From assembly GCA_026708085.1 (NCBI GenBank), contig JAPOVP010000138.1:1-38648 (forward strand): a stretch of 38,648 nt of DNA, read 5' to 3'. Numbering within the stretch: the stretch's first letter is position 1; every line of letters starts with the position of its first letter. Source of the stretch: Caldilineaceae bacterium (GTDB lineage Bacteria; Chloroflexota; Anaerolineae; Caldilineales; Caldilineaceae). A program made the position numbers and the translations under genes. Below are positions 1-8,542 of this stretch, in pieces. The notes under the pieces were generated by a model. It ran no database searches. It saw only the letters and a list, made by a program, of their open reading frames with translations, and was not told where the DNA came from.

Positions 1-2
1 CT

Positions 3-92
3 ACTGCTCGTAAACACGGCCTCAACGCCATTGATGCCATCCACAACGCCTTTCTTGACCAACCCTTCATCCCTGATACCTCTCAGGCTTAG
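3..92 (+). CDS. C-terminal end of an incoming protein, possibly an IS66-like transposase
   Basis: An open frame runs from the window edge to a TAG at 90-92 and reads TARKHGLNAIDAIHNAFLDQ followed by PFIPDTSQA. The start lies outside the window. The ending, a basic helix followed by a short acidic/Pro tail, resembles the last residues of some IS66-type transposases, but 29 residues are too few to be sure. It is convergent with the minus-strand gene ending at 115, leaving only 22 bp between them. It could equally be the tail of an unrelated gene. Confidence 0.35.
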   Translation, partial: TARKHGLNAIDAIHNAFLDQPFIPDTSQA

Positions 93-114
93 TAGTTACC
101 TGAAAACTAAGAAC

Positions 115-936
115 TCACCCAGCCATCCACTCACGCAGAACCCGCGCATGCTGTGGAATGGCGATCTCCGGCTCCTCGACCTCAGGGTGCCACGCCTTCT
201 CCCACTCGGCGCAGATATAACCGTCGTAGCCCTTCGCCGCCAGCAGGTGTAGGATCTCCCGGCAGGGGACCTCGCCCTCGCCCATCAGCTTCAACTCCCA
301 GCTGCCGTCCTCCCGCCGCAGAGCGTCTTTCATGTGGACATGCGCCAGGCGTGAACCGATGTAGTTCCACGTATCCTCGGTCGATTCGCCCATCCGGAAG
401 GGATGATGCACGTCCCAGACCGCCTTGACCCACGGCGAATCCACTTGGTTCAGCACGCCCGCCACCTCCTGCCCGCGGCAGAAAGCGTCATGGGTTTCCA
501 GGCAGATAGTGACGCCGTGCCGTTCTGCATCAGGCGCGGCCTCCGCCAGGCTGGCGGCAACCAGATCGATCACGTCCTCCATCGTCTGGCCCTCAGAAGG
601 ACCGCCGCCGAAAGTGCGCACGATCGGCACCTCCAGGTCGCTGGCAAGCGCCAGATAGCCGCGCAGGTCGGCCAGATGCTTGGCGCGGTCGTCCGCGTCC
701 GGCGACGAGAAGCGGGTCGACGCGCCGATGCCGGCGATAACCAGCCCGTGCTCCTTCATCAGACTGCGGATTGCGGCGCGGCGCTCATCCGGCAGGTCCG
801 GCGGAATTACCTGGCCGTCCAGAATACGGACTTCCAGCCCGGCATAGCCGTCAGCGACCGCCTGCTCCGAGGCGCGTTCAAGCGACCAGCCCGGCGAGCC
901 AAGAGTGCTGAATACGAGTGGGTAGGGATAAGGCAA
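115..936 (-). CDS. Sugar phosphate isomerase/epimerase (AP endonuclease 2 family TIM barrel)
   Basis: A 273-aa cytosolic protein of the xylose-isomerase-like TIM-barrel family, the usual length for the family. These enzymes use a divalent metal to isomerise or epimerise sugars, keto-acids or inositol derivatives; the substrate here is not evident. The metal-site pattern is visible: Glu in the CLETHD strand, Asp/His in VWDVHH, His in HVHMKD and Glu in the late CAEWE strand. Translation most likely starts at a TTG (936-934) preceded by AAAGGA about 9 nt upstream; no in-frame ATG gives a complete barrel. It is the last gene of the seven-gene minus-strand run that begins at 6866. It is one of four such barrels in the run, and they differ too much to be recent duplicates. 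Confidence 0.85.
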   Translation of the reverse strand: MPYPYPLVFSTLGSPGWSLERASEQAVADGYAGLEVRILDGQVIPPDLPDERRAAIRSLMKEHGLVIAGIGASTRFSSPDADDRAKHLADLRGYLALASDLEVPIVRTFGGGPSEGQTMEDVIDLVAASLAEAAPDAERHGVTICLETHDAFCRGQEVAGVLNQVDSPWVKAVWDVHHPFRMGESTEDTWNYIGSRLAHVHMKDALRREDGSWELKLMGEGEVPCREILHLLAAKGYDGYICAEWEKAWHPEVEEPEIAIPQHARVLREWMAG

Positions 937-969
937 GAGTGTGATCCTTTCAAGTGTTATACGTCAAAA

Positions 970-1791
970 TTAAACTGAATCTCTCATCTTGCGGAAAAAC
1001 GCCACCTCACGCACGAAGGTCTCGAACCAGTCCTGACCTTCCTCAATGTCATACTCGCAGTGAATCGACAGGAAACCGTCATACCCGATCCGGCGCAGCT
1101 CGCCGAATACCGCCGTCCAGTCGACGATCCCATCTCCGGCGTCCACCCAGCGCGGTTTGGCCGCGCCGTGCCCGTTCTTCTCAACACGCCCGACGAGGAC
1201 ATCCTTCAGCGAAAGGATACTCAGATGCTCGCGCGCCATCGCCAACCCGAAGTCGAACGGTTCACCGTCCACCGCGAAGTGACCGGGATCGAGATACGCG
1301 CCCAAATAGGCGGGATCAAAGTCGCGCAGCAAGTGCATCAGCGCCGCCGCGTTGAGGCCCATACAGTAGGCGGAGTGCGTATGATAGCAGATCTTGACGT
1401 TGTAAATGCTGGCCAGTTTTTCCCAGGCGGCAAAAGCCCGCCGCACATTCTCCACCTGCTCCCAGTAGTCCATCGTCTGCGGCTCGAACCTGAAATAGCC
1501 CAGCTTCAGCAGCCGCACGTCCGCGCTGTCCATCGCCGCCAGCAGCGGCTCCGCCAGGGGGTGGTCGGCCGTCAGGAGATCGAAATTGCCCGTAACCATG
1601 CCGATCTGCAGCCCGGCCTGCTTCATCTCCGCCTGCGCCTGCGGCAGGGCCTCAGCCGCGTTGTCCGGGTTGACCGGATGACCGGGCCGCACCGCCAGGT
1701 CATAGCCGTCGTAGCCGTGCTTCTGCGCCAACTCGATCAGCTCGGCAATACTCTTGTCCTGGAGCATCTTGCTGAAAACGATCAGTTTCAT
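970..1791 (-). CDS. Sugar phosphate isomerase/epimerase (AP endonuclease 2 family), second of four
   Basis: A 273-aa TIM-barrel protein starting MKLIVFSKMLQ, cytosolic. Family features are the N-terminal strand and HGYDGYDLAVRPGHPV, then YLDPGHFA, LSLKD and the late IHCEYD strand. The position that usually holds the first metal-ligand Glu reads CYHTHS, so His may replace Glu as in the HNH-type sub-group of these enzymes; the metal site may therefore differ from its neighbours. The start ATG at 1791 has a GGGGAGAG purine stretch upstream. A 31-bp heptad repeat sits between this gene and the SDR gene upstream of it in transcription order. The substrate is unknown; the context suggests a sugar acid or its keto form. 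Confidence 0.83.
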   Translation of the reverse strand: MKLIVFSKMLQDKSIAELIELAQKHGYDGYDLAVRPGHPVNPDNAAEALPQAQAEMKQAGLQIGMVTGNFDLLTADHPLAEPLLAAMDSADVRLLKLGYFRFEPQTMDYWEQVENVRRAFAAWEKLASIYNVKICYHTHSAYCMGLNAAALMHLLRDFDPAYLGAYLDPGHFAVDGEPFDFGLAMAREHLSILSLKDVLVGRVEKNGHGAAKPRWVDAGDGIVDWTAVFGELRRIGYDGFLSIHCEYDIEEGQDWFETFVREVAFFRKMRDSV

Positions 1792-1806
1792 ACCTTACAC
1801 TCTCCC

Positions 1807-1837
1807 CTGACTACTAACTACTGACAACTGACTACTG
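1807..1837. repeat. Heptad repeat tract (CTGACTA type)
   Basis: Four 7-bp units plus CTG: CTGACTA, CTAACTA, CTGACAA, CTGACTA, CTG. The unit order is the same as in the tract at 38569-38599, where C replaces T at one position in three of the four units. It fills the spacer between two minus-strand genes. It resembles the short tandemly repeated repetitive (STRR) heptamers known from cyanobacteria and other bacteria. Confidence 0.8.
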
Positions 1838-1841
1838 CCGT

Positions 1842-2624
1842 TCACAACCGGTGCATATGAAATCCGCCGTCAACGTCCAGAACCGCACCGGTCGAGAAAG
1901 GAAACAGCCCCTCCGCCAGGGCCGCGACCGCCTTGCCCACGTCCTCCGGCTGCCCCCAACGGCGTATCGGCGTCAGGCCGTCGCCGATCAGCTTGTCGTA
2001 CTTCTCCTTCACCGTGCTCGTCATGTCCGTCTCGACGATCCCCGGCCGCACCTCGACGACGTTGATGCCGCTCTCCGCCAGCCGGTCCGCGAACAACAGC
2101 GTCATCATGCCGACACCGGCCTTGGAGATGCAGTATTCGCCGCGCGCCGGGCTGCTGGTGTAGGCGCTGATCGAGCCGATATTGATGATCTGCGGCGCGC
2201 CGCCATCGACCTCTGCCGGCCCGACTTCCAGCTGTTCCAGCATCGTCCGCGCCACCAGCTGACTGAGGAAGAAAGGCCCTTTCAGATTGACGTTCATTAC
2301 CTCGTCGTACGACTCTTCCGTCGTTTCCAGAATGTCCATACGCGTGCGCGGCCCCATGCCGGCGTTATTCACCAGCAGATCGATGCGGCCGAACTCGTCC
2401 AGCGCCGCCTGCACCAGCCGCGCCCGGTCCGCCGCCGAGCCGATATCAGCCTGCACCACCAGCGCTTCGCCGCCCGCATCCCGCACCATCCCAGCGGTCT
2501 CGCTGGCCGTCGCCGCATTGCCCCGATAGTTGATAACCAGCGACCACCCTCTCTCCGCCAGCGCCAGCGCAATACCCCGCCCAATCCCCCGGCCCGCACC
2601 GGTCACCAATGCCACCTTGCCCAT
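1842..2624 (-). CDS. SDR-family NAD(P)-dependent oxidoreductase (3-ketoacyl-ACP reductase-like)
   Basis: A 260-aa classical short-chain dehydrogenase. The Rossmann cofactor motif TGAGRGIG is near the N-terminus, NNAG marks the central strand, and the catalytic Ser...Tyr-x-x-x-Lys set is SIS...YCISK. The C-terminus [11 protein letters not shown] is typical of FabG-like sugar or polyol dehydrogenases. The frame is open to 2678, but the ATG at 2624 ([11 protein letters not shown]) is preferred: it places the Rossmann strand at the N-terminus and has AAGGGTGG just upstream. In this operon it probably oxidises or reduces a sugar-acid intermediate made by the isomerases; the substrate cannot be read from the sequence. 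Heptad tracts flank it on both sides. Confidence 0.88.
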   Translation of the reverse strand: MGKVALVTGAGRGIGRGIALALAERGWSLVINYRGNAATASETAGMVRDAGGEALVVQADIGSAADRARLVQAALDEFGRIDLLVNNAGMGPRTRMDILETTEESYDEVMNVNLKGPFFLSQLVARTMLEQLEVGPAEVDGGAPQIINIGSISAYTSSPARGEYCISKAGVGMMTLLFADRLAESGINVVEVRPGIVETDMTSTVKEKYDKLIGDGLTPIRRWGQPEDVGKAVAALAEGLFPFSTGAVLDVDGGFHMHRL

Positions 2625-2687
2625 AACACCACCCTTCCACTCCCCAGTTTCCAGCCAAAACGAACGGCCGCCCACCACTGGGGGTTA

Positions 2688-2718
2688 CTAAAAACTAACT
2701 ACTAAAAACTAGAAACTG
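2688..2718. repeat. Heptad repeat tract (CTAAAAA type)
   Basis: Units CTAAAAA, CTAACTA, CTAAAAA, CTAGAAA, then CTG. The same four units in the same order occur at 5056-5086. It lies between the GH88 and SDR genes and touches the end of the GH88 frame. Confidence 0.8.
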
Positions 2719-2720
2719 CC

Positions 2721-3827
2721 CTACTCCACTCCCAGCACCTTACACACCGCCTCCAGGAAAAAGTAATCCCCCCACATCACGCTCTCATTCACGCCCAACC
2801 CCAGCCGTTCGTGGTACATGCCCTGCTTGAGCACCCCTTCCCAGCCCTCATCGTCGAACGCCACAAACTCCGGCTCGGTCAGCGTATCCACGATCTGCAG
2901 CGCGTAGTCGTTATACTGCTTGCCCAGCGTCGGGTCGCCCACCAGCTGCGAAAGCTGGATCAGGCCGCTGGCGGCGATAGCCGCGGCCGAGCTCTCGTGC
3001 GGGTTCTGCGGCTCCGCCTCCATCCAGTCGTTTTGCGGCACACCGTGGTCCGGCGTGTTTTCCATGTAGAACCAGGCGTTGTCCTGGCTGGTCTTGAGAA
3101 AGCGGGCGTCCCCCGTCAACCCGTACACCGTGCCGAAGCCGTAGAGCGACCAGCCCAACCCCCGCGCCCACGAGGAATCGTCGCGCCAGCCCTGATGCGT
3201 CGTCTGGCGCAGGAACTCGCCCGTCTCCAGGTCGAAGATGCCCTCGTGCGAGGTGCTGCCGTCGCCCCGCACCAGGTAGCGCCGCGTGGTCAGGCAGTGG
3301 CGGTAGGCCGTCTCCCACAGCTCCTCGTCGTCGGTTTCCTGCGCCGCGTAAAAGATGATCGGCACGTTCATCATAATGTCGATGAAGAGGCTCTCGTCGG
3401 AGACAAAGGAGCGCAGATATTCGCCCTTCTCCTTAAAGCGCTTGGCCAGCGTCTGACCGGCCTCGACGACGACCGCGTTCTTGTCCTCCTCGCCGGTCAG
3501 GTCGTACCAGCGCTTCCAGGTGGAGAAGAACAGGAAGCCGAGATCGTGGACGTTGCGGTCGGTCTTGCGGTGTTCCAGCAGGCGCGAGTAATGCTCGGCC
3601 TTCTCGCGAAAATATTCGTCGCCGGTGGCCTGGTAGACCAGCCACAGCTGTCCGCCCAGGAAGCCTTCACACCAGTTCGTCCACGCCTCGCCGCTGTGCA
3701 TCCACTTCCCGTTCTGCGTGTACATCGGGAAATGGTCCGGGTGCGCCTCCACCAGGTTGCGCAGCTGCCCGGCCGCGAAATCGACGGTCCTTTCACACTT
3801 GGATTGCAGATTATCTAGGTCAATCAT
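2721..3827 (-). CDS. Glycoside hydrolase family 88 (unsaturated glucuronyl hydrolase-like)
   Basis: A 368-aa alpha/alpha-barrel protein. GH88 enzymes hydrate the C4-C5 double bond of unsaturated uronic acids that polysaccharide lyases leave at the non-reducing end, releasing a keto-uronate. The two Asp residues known to be catalytic in Bacillus unsaturated glucuronyl hydrolase (Asp88, Asp149) match HDLGF (Asp95) and FIDIMMN (Asp150). The family block DDSSWARGLGWSLYG is also present. There is no signal peptide, so it is cytosolic and acts on imported oligosaccharides. The ATG at 3827 is chosen over an upstream TTG at 3845 because the family N-terminus begins there. It is the clearest substrate clue for the operon: keto-uronate is the expected input for the adjacent isomerases and dehydrogenases. 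Confidence 0.9.
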   Translation of the reverse strand: MIDLDNLQSKCERTVDFAAGQLRNLVEAHPDHFPMYTQNGKWMHSGEAWTNWCEGFLGGQLWLVYQATGDEYFREKAEHYSRLLEHRKTDRNVHDLGFLFFSTWKRWYDLTGEEDKNAVVVEAGQTLAKRFKEKGEYLRSFVSDESLFIDIMMNVPIIFYAAQETDDEELWETAYRHCLTTRRYLVRGDGSTSHEGIFDLETGEFLRQTTHQGWRDDSSWARGLGWSLYGFGTVYGLTGDARFLKTSQDNAWFYMENTPDHGVPQNDWMEAEPQNPHESSAAAIAASGLIQLSQLVGDPTLGKQYNDYALQIVDTLTEPEFVAFDDEGWEGVLKQGMYHERLGLGVNESVMWGDYFFLEAVCKVLGVE

Positions 3828-3916
3828 CGGGTTTGGGTCTCCCAAGCTCGTTTACATGTATTACATTTCGGCGGACAACTCTTCCATATCACCGCTAATA
3901 CAGGATCAATTCAATC

Positions 3917-4759
<843 letters not shown>

Positions 4760-4857
4760 ATCTCCATATCTCTCCGAATGAGGCCATCCATCTCGTCAAT
4801 CTGTGAAAACTCAACCATCGTCAGTTCGCGACCGGCCATAAACGATGCACGCCGCCT

Positions 4858-4945
4858 CTGACCACTGACCACTGCAGTTCTGGGCGGTCAGCCGCAAGCG
4901 GCCTCCCTTGTGCGGGGGCTCCGCCCCCGCAACGCCCCCTCTCCT
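4858..4945. repeat. Composite hairpin repeat, copy R1
   Basis: Order: heptad tract (CTGACCA-CTGACCA-CTG), linker CAGTTCTGGGCGGTCA, a small hairpin GCCGC-AA-GCGGC (4891-4902), CTCCCTTG, a second hairpin with arms TGCGGGGGC and GCCCCCGCA around TCC (4911-4931), then ACGCCCCCTCTCCT. Similar elements occur at 12735, 32920 and 38529. The rest of the 4760-5076 spacer shows no gene; an 81-codon frame across it is carried by the repeat and has no coding character. Confidence 0.85.
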
Positions 4946-5055
4946 AAAACATGCCTCGCCGACCATACGCCGCCAATCCACCGAGTGCCCCCAGCGACCG
5001 GTACAAGACCCCCGCGCGTGCTTCCTATCATCCCACGCCGGTCCCAAGGTGTTCA

Positions 5056-5086
5056 CTAAAAACTAACTACTAAAAACTAGAAACTA
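5056..5086. repeat. Heptad repeat tract overlapping a stop codon
   Basis: Units CTAAAAA, CTAACTA, CTAAAAA, CTAGAAA, CTA, the same order as 2688-2718. On the minus strand the CTAG of the fourth unit supplies the TAG stop (5077-5079) of the Gfo/Idh gene, so the repeat appears to form the last residues of that protein. Confidence 0.8.
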
Positions 5087-6102
5087 TCCTCATACACCGC
5101 CAAAATCGCCGCCAAACTCCGCCTCCCCTCACTCCCGTCAATGACCGGATCCTCCCCGCGGCCGATGCCCGCGATGAAATCCTTGAGAATAGCGATATGG
5201 CCGCTCGTCGAAATGCCGCGCGGGTCGCCCGCCATGCCCGGATCCACCTGCTCCGTGGCAACCGGCCACGGCTCGACCGTCCCTTTGCTCTCGTCGGCCA
5301 GACCCCAGCGCAGCACCGACTCCCCCTCGATCTGGATGCCGCCGTTGGTCCCGTAGACCTCCAGCCGGTGCGGGAATCCCGGCTCCGTGGCCACCGTGGC
5401 CGTGATCGTCGCCACCGCGCCGTTGCCAAAGCGCAGCACCGCGCCCGCCGTGTCCTCGATCTCAACCGAGCGATGCCGCGAATCGGCGAACGCATGCACG
5501 TCCACCGGATCGCCCAGGAACCAGAGCAGCAGATCGACAATGTGAATGCCCTGGTTCATTAGCACGCCGCCGCCGTCCATCTCCCACGTGCCCCGCCACT
5601 CCGCCTGGGCGTAGTAGGGCTCATCGCGGAAATAGGGCATCGTCACCACGCCCAGCGTGATTTCGCCCAGGTCGCCGCCGTGAATGGCGTCGTGGACGCG
5701 GCGGAACAGAGGCTCCGCCCGGCGCTGCAGACAGACGCCCAACTGCACGCCGTTCTTCCGGCAGGCCGCGATCATGGCGTCGGCGTCGGCCAGCGAGAGC
5801 GCCATCGGCTTCTCCACCAGCACGTGCTTGCCGCTCGATGCGGCCGAAATCGCCTGCTGCGCATGCTGACCGCTCGGCGTGCAGATGCAGACGGCATCGA
5901 CCGCCGGGTCCGCCAGCAGCTCGTCATAGGCGCGGGCCAGCGCGCCGAAACGCTCCGAAATCTCCCCGTAGCGGGCCGGGTTGTAGTGCCCGACGCCCAC
6001 CAGGCGCGCGCCCAGATCCGCGCACTCCTGGATCGCATTCAGATGGTACTCCGCCACCATCCCCGCGCCGAGGATGGCAAAACCAAGTTCGTTTTGTGTC
6101 AT
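5077..6102 (-). CDS. Gfo/Idh/MocA family NAD(P)-dependent oxidoreductase
   Basis: A 341-aa cytosolic protein. The N-terminal Rossmann motif is ILGAGMVAEYH (residues 10-20), the family EKP motif is VLVEKPMAL (EKP 97-99), and the substrate domain contains WRGTWEMDGGGVLMNQGIH followed by IVDLLLW. These enzymes oxidise or reduce cyclic sugars, inositol or sugar acids with tightly bound NAD(P). The start is the ATG at 6102; the frame is open further upstream only because it crosses the preceding gene. The ATG overlaps the TGA of the isomerase gene 6099-6866 as ATGA, so the two are translationally coupled. The stop codon lies inside a heptad repeat. Together with the coupled isomerase this looks like a two-step oxidation/isomerisation pair. 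Confidence 0.9.
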   Translation of the reverse strand: MTQNELGFAILGAGMVAEYHLNAIQECADLGARLVGVGHYNPARYGEISERFGALARAYDELLADPAVDAVCICTPSGQHAQQAISAASSGKHVLVEKPMALSLADADAMIAACRKNGVQLGVCLQRRAEPLFRRVHDAIHGGDLGEITLGVVTMPYFRDEPYYAQAEWRGTWEMDGGGVLMNQGIHIVDLLLWFLGDPVDVHAFADSRHRSVEIEDTAGAVLRFGNGAVATITATVATEPGFPHRLEVYGTNGGIQIEGESVLRWGLADESKGTVEPWPVATEQVDPGMAGDPRGISTSGHIAILKDFIAGIGRGEDPVIDGSEGRRSLAAILAVYEDSF

Positions 6103-6866
6103 TTCGTCTCTTCCCACATGCGGCGCAGATATTCCCCGGCAGGGGCTGCCTGGGCGGCCAAATCGTCCCAACGGCACTCGATCGAGATGCGTCCGCTGTA
6201 GCCGCCCTCATGCAGGCGGCGGAAAAACTCCCCGTACGGATAACTGCCTTCACCCGGCGCAACGCGATGCGTGTCCGCGACATGCACGTGCTCGATCCAT
6301 GCGGCGCAGGTGGTGATGTTTTCCAGCGGTTCGTCGTCCTCCATCATATGGTAGAGATCGGCCAGCAGGCGCACCCGCAGATGCGCGGTCTCCCGCGCCA
6401 GCTCCATGCCTTCGGCGACGCTGGTGATAATGTTCGAATCGCGCGAATTCAGCGGCTCGATAACGATGGTCACGCCGTTGCGCACGGCTACGTTTCCGGC
6501 CAGCCGCAGAAAACGCACCAGCTGCATGAACGCCTCCTCCTTGTCGAACCCGTCCGGCACATTGCGCGCGCCGCCGCTGCCAAAGACGATCTTCTCGCCG
6601 CCCACCGCGGCCACGCGGCCGATGGCGGCCTCCAGATAGCTCTCCACCTGCTCCCAATTTACATTCGGCCCCGTGACAGGCACCTCCGCGGGCACGAAGA
6701 CGTTGAAGACCGGCGTCGGCAGCGGCGCGCTGTCGAAGGGCGCACGGATCGCGTCGAAATCCGGGTCCAGCGGCGACAGCGATCGCACCGTCGGCTCCAC
6801 AAAATCGAAGCCGGCCGCTTGCGCGATGCCCGCGTCGGCAATCGGTAAACAGATTCCAAATTGCAT
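6099..6866 (-). CDS. Sugar phosphate isomerase/epimerase (AP endonuclease 2 family), first gene of the minus-strand operon
   Basis: A 255-aa TIM-barrel protein starting MQFGICLPIADAGIAQAAGF, similar in layout to hydroxypyruvate-isomerase and tagatose-epimerase relatives. Metal ligands are visible as Glu in IVIEPLNSRDSN, Asp/His in LADLYHMMED, His in HVHVADTHR and Glu in ISIECRWDD. The frame continues upstream to 7118, but that part is the divergent promoter region; the ATG at 6866 with GGAG about 11 nt upstream is the real start. It heads the seven-gene minus-strand run and overlaps the next gene by 4 nt. An AAAAATC-AG-GATTTTT inverted repeat (6890-6905) sits in its 5' leader and may influence its translation. 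Confidence 0.87.
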   Translation of the reverse strand: MQFGICLPIADAGIAQAAGFDFVEPTVRSLSPLDPDFDAIRAPFDSAPLPTPVFNVFVPAEVPVTGPNVNWEQVESYLEAAIGRVAAVGGEKIVFGSGGARNVPDGFDKEEAFMQLVRFLRLAGNVAVRNGVTIVIEPLNSRDSNIITSVAEGMELARETAHLRVRLLADLYHMMEDDEPLENITTCAAWIEHVHVADTHRVAPGEGSYPYGEFFRRLHEGGYSGRISIECRWDDLAAQAAPAGEYLRRMWEETK

Positions 6867-6906
6867 GGGTGGTGTACTCCAGGGGCGGCAAAAATCAGGA
6901 TTTTTT

Positions 6907-6923
6907 TGCTGTGTGACACAGCA
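6907..6923. promoter_or_regulatory. Palindromic operator candidate
   Basis: TGCTGTGT-G-ACACAGCA is a perfect 8-bp inverted repeat around one base. It lies in the divergent spacer between the catabolic run and transporter module A and covers the -35 box of the plus-strand promoter, as expected for a repressor site. The regulator is not encoded in this window. The second module lacks this palindrome upstream of its binding-protein gene. Confidence 0.6.
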
Positions 6924-6941
6924 TGGACTGTATTCTATAAT
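6913..6941 (+). promoter_or_regulatory. Promoter for transporter module A
   Basis: -35 GTGACA (6913-6918), 17-bp spacer, -10 TATAAT (6936-6941), a sigma-70-like layout reading toward the binding-protein gene at 7103. The leader is about 155 nt. The -35 box lies inside the palindrome 6907-6923. Confidence 0.6.
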
Positions 6942-7102
6942 AGGATTCTCACAGGCGCTATATTTTCCGGGGTTCATTGGCTTTGGAATCTCACTTTCGA
7001 AATGACCTGTCCGCCGCCACTGCCAGGAACGTGAAAGGAGGGATTTAAGGCAAAGTAACACACTTCTGTACTTTCGATGCACAACCCAAGGGGGAATGAC
7101 CG

Positions 7103-8449
7103 ATGACCAGCAAGTCAAGCAGACGCAGTTTTCTCAAACTGTCTGGTAGCGTCGTAGCAGGTGCGGCCGTGGCCGGATGTGTGGCCCCCGTCGCGCCAAC
7201 CACGATGGATTCTGCAGGCCCTACCTCTGAACGCGTCGCCCTGCGCTTCCTCAACAAGTGGGGCTCCGGCGTGCGCCGTGAGCTGATGAACGGCTTTCTC
7301 GACAATTGGGCCGAACAGAACCCCGATATCGGCATCATCTTCGAACCCGTCGCCGACTTCGACCGCCGCATGCCCATCCTCGTCGCCGCTGGTGAGTGGG
7401 GCGACATCATGTTGTTCTTCGATCTGCAGCTGAGTGCGTTCCATGAAATCGCCGCCGATCTCACCCCCTACTTCGAGGCCAGCGGCACGCCCTTCCCCGG
7501 CAAGGAGGGCAGCGAGTTGATCCGCATCCCCAATCATGTCGGTTACGAGCCGGGCAAGGTCAAGGCCGTCCCCTTCCAGCTCAATATCGTCATGACGGGC
7601 ATCAATAAGGACCTCTTCAGAGAGGCCGGCGTGCCCATGCCCTGGGAACACGACCATAACGGCGACAAATGGTGGGACTGGCACGACTACCGCGAGGCCG
7701 CCTGCGCCATCAACGACCTCGGCGAAGACATCATCGGCTCCAATTTCAGCGTCGGCAACATCGAGCAGGACGGCCTCGTCAACTGGAGTGTTGCCAATGG
7801 CGGTCAACTCATCGACGTCGAGAACAAAAAGGGATCCTGGAACACGCCTGAGTTCATCGAAGGCCAGCAGTTCGCCGTCGACATGATCTGCCAGGACGGC
7901 TGCATGTTGAACGTGGACGACTATCAGGGCCTGGGTCAGGCTCTGGGCATCTACCCTTGGGCTGCCGGCGTCCAGGGCATCGCCTCTCGCGGCTCCGGCT
8001 ACTGGGTAAGTCGCAGCGAGGCCGACCTCACCCAGGTCGCCTGGGTCCGCTCGCCCAACACCGGCCAGAGCGCCGGCCTTGGCTCCATGCACTTCCACAT
8101 CGTCACCACGCAAAGCCAGCACCCGGCCGAAGCCTTCGAGTTCATTACCTACCTCGCCAACTTCGAGAACCAGAAGAACATCGCCCTCTCCGGTACGGCC
8201 GAACCGGTCAACGCCGGCGTCTGGGAAGACGCAGACTACCAGGCCACGTGGGGCGGCCCCGAAGCCGTCGAGGCCTATCTCGATGCCCTCGACAACTTCA
8301 TCTTCACGCCGCAGCTCCCCGGCGTCCTCGAATGGTTCGGCGAGATCAAGATCCTCTGGGGCGACGTGCTGCGCTGCGAGGTAAGCGTCGAAGAACAGGT
8401 CGCCATCGTCGACCAGAAGACCGACGAAATCCTGGCCGCACACGCCTGA
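7103..8449 (+). CDS. Carbohydrate ABC transporter substrate-binding protein, Tat-exported lipoprotein (module A)
   Basis: A 448-aa family-1 extracellular solute-binding protein. The N-terminus has a twin-arginine motif SRRSFLK, a short hydrophobic stretch and a lipobox AVAGC, so it should leave by the Tat route folded and be lipid-anchored outside the membrane. The rest, with GEWGDIMLF, FQLNIV, GINKDLF and SMHFHIVTTQSQHP, fits a sugar or oligosaccharide binder. ATG at 7103 follows AAGGGGG. It is followed by a 42-nt hairpin and two permease genes; no ATPase gene is linked, so it probably uses a shared MsmK-type ATPase encoded elsewhere. The protein at 16564 is very similar across its whole length, while many codons differ at silent positions, suggesting an old duplication kept under selection. 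The ligand is unknown. Confidence 0.92.
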   Translation: MTSKSSRRSFLKLSGSVVAGAAVAGCVAPVAPTTMDSAGPTSERVALRFLNKWGSGVRRELMNGFLDNWAEQNPDIGIIFEPVADFDRRMPILVAAGEWGDIMLFFDLQLSAFHEIAADLTPYFEASGTPFPGKEGSELIRIPNHVGYEPGKVKAVPFQLNIVMTGINKDLFREAGVPMPWEHDHNGDKWWDWHDYREAACAINDLGEDIIGSNFSVGNIEQDGLVNWSVANGGQLIDVENKKGSWNTPEFIEGQQFAVDMICQDGCMLNVDDYQGLGQALGIYPWAAGVQGIASRGSGYWVSRSEADLTQVAWVRSPNTGQSAGLGSMHFHIVTTQSQHPAEAFEFITYLANFENQKNIALSGTAEPVNAGVWEDADYQATWGGPEAVEAYLDALDNFIFTPQLPGVLEWFGEIKILWGDVLRCEVSVEEQVAIVDQKTDEILAAHA

Positions 8450-8463
8450 TACCTTCCGCACAA

Positions 8464-8505
8464 CAGTGGATAGTGACTCGCAATAACGCGCGCCACTATC
8501 CACTG
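8464..8505. promoter_or_regulatory. Inverted repeat between binding-protein and permease genes (module A)
   Basis: Perfect 12-bp arms, CAGTGGATAGTG (8464-8475) and CACTATCCACTG (8494-8505), around an 18-nt loop. The equivalent spacer of module B has the same hairpin. Placed just after the binding-protein gene, it could stabilise that part of the mRNA and raise binding protein over permease, as repeats after malE-type genes do. The right arm continues as heptads (CACTATC, CACTGCT, CACTATT, CACCACT). Confidence 0.7.
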
Positions 8506-8542
8506 CTCACTATTCACCACTCTCTATCCTCCTGGATCGCCA

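Noticed and set aside
4891..4931. Composite repeat as a CRISPR repeat or rho-independent terminator
   Set aside because: Copies are single and kilobases apart with no spacers, and no T-run follows the GC hairpin on either strand.
4811..5056. 81-codon minus-strand frame
   Set aside because: It is open only because it crosses the GC-rich composite repeat R1; no ribosome binding site and no protein-like composition.
6867..7118. N-terminal extension of the isomerase frame
   Set aside because: It runs through the divergent promoter and operator, and the family N-terminus begins at 6866.
7115..8503. 462-codon minus-strand frame opposite the binding-protein gene
   Set aside because: An antisense shadow caused by high-GC codon bias; the plus-strand protein has clear family motifs and the same shadow occurs opposite the module B copy.
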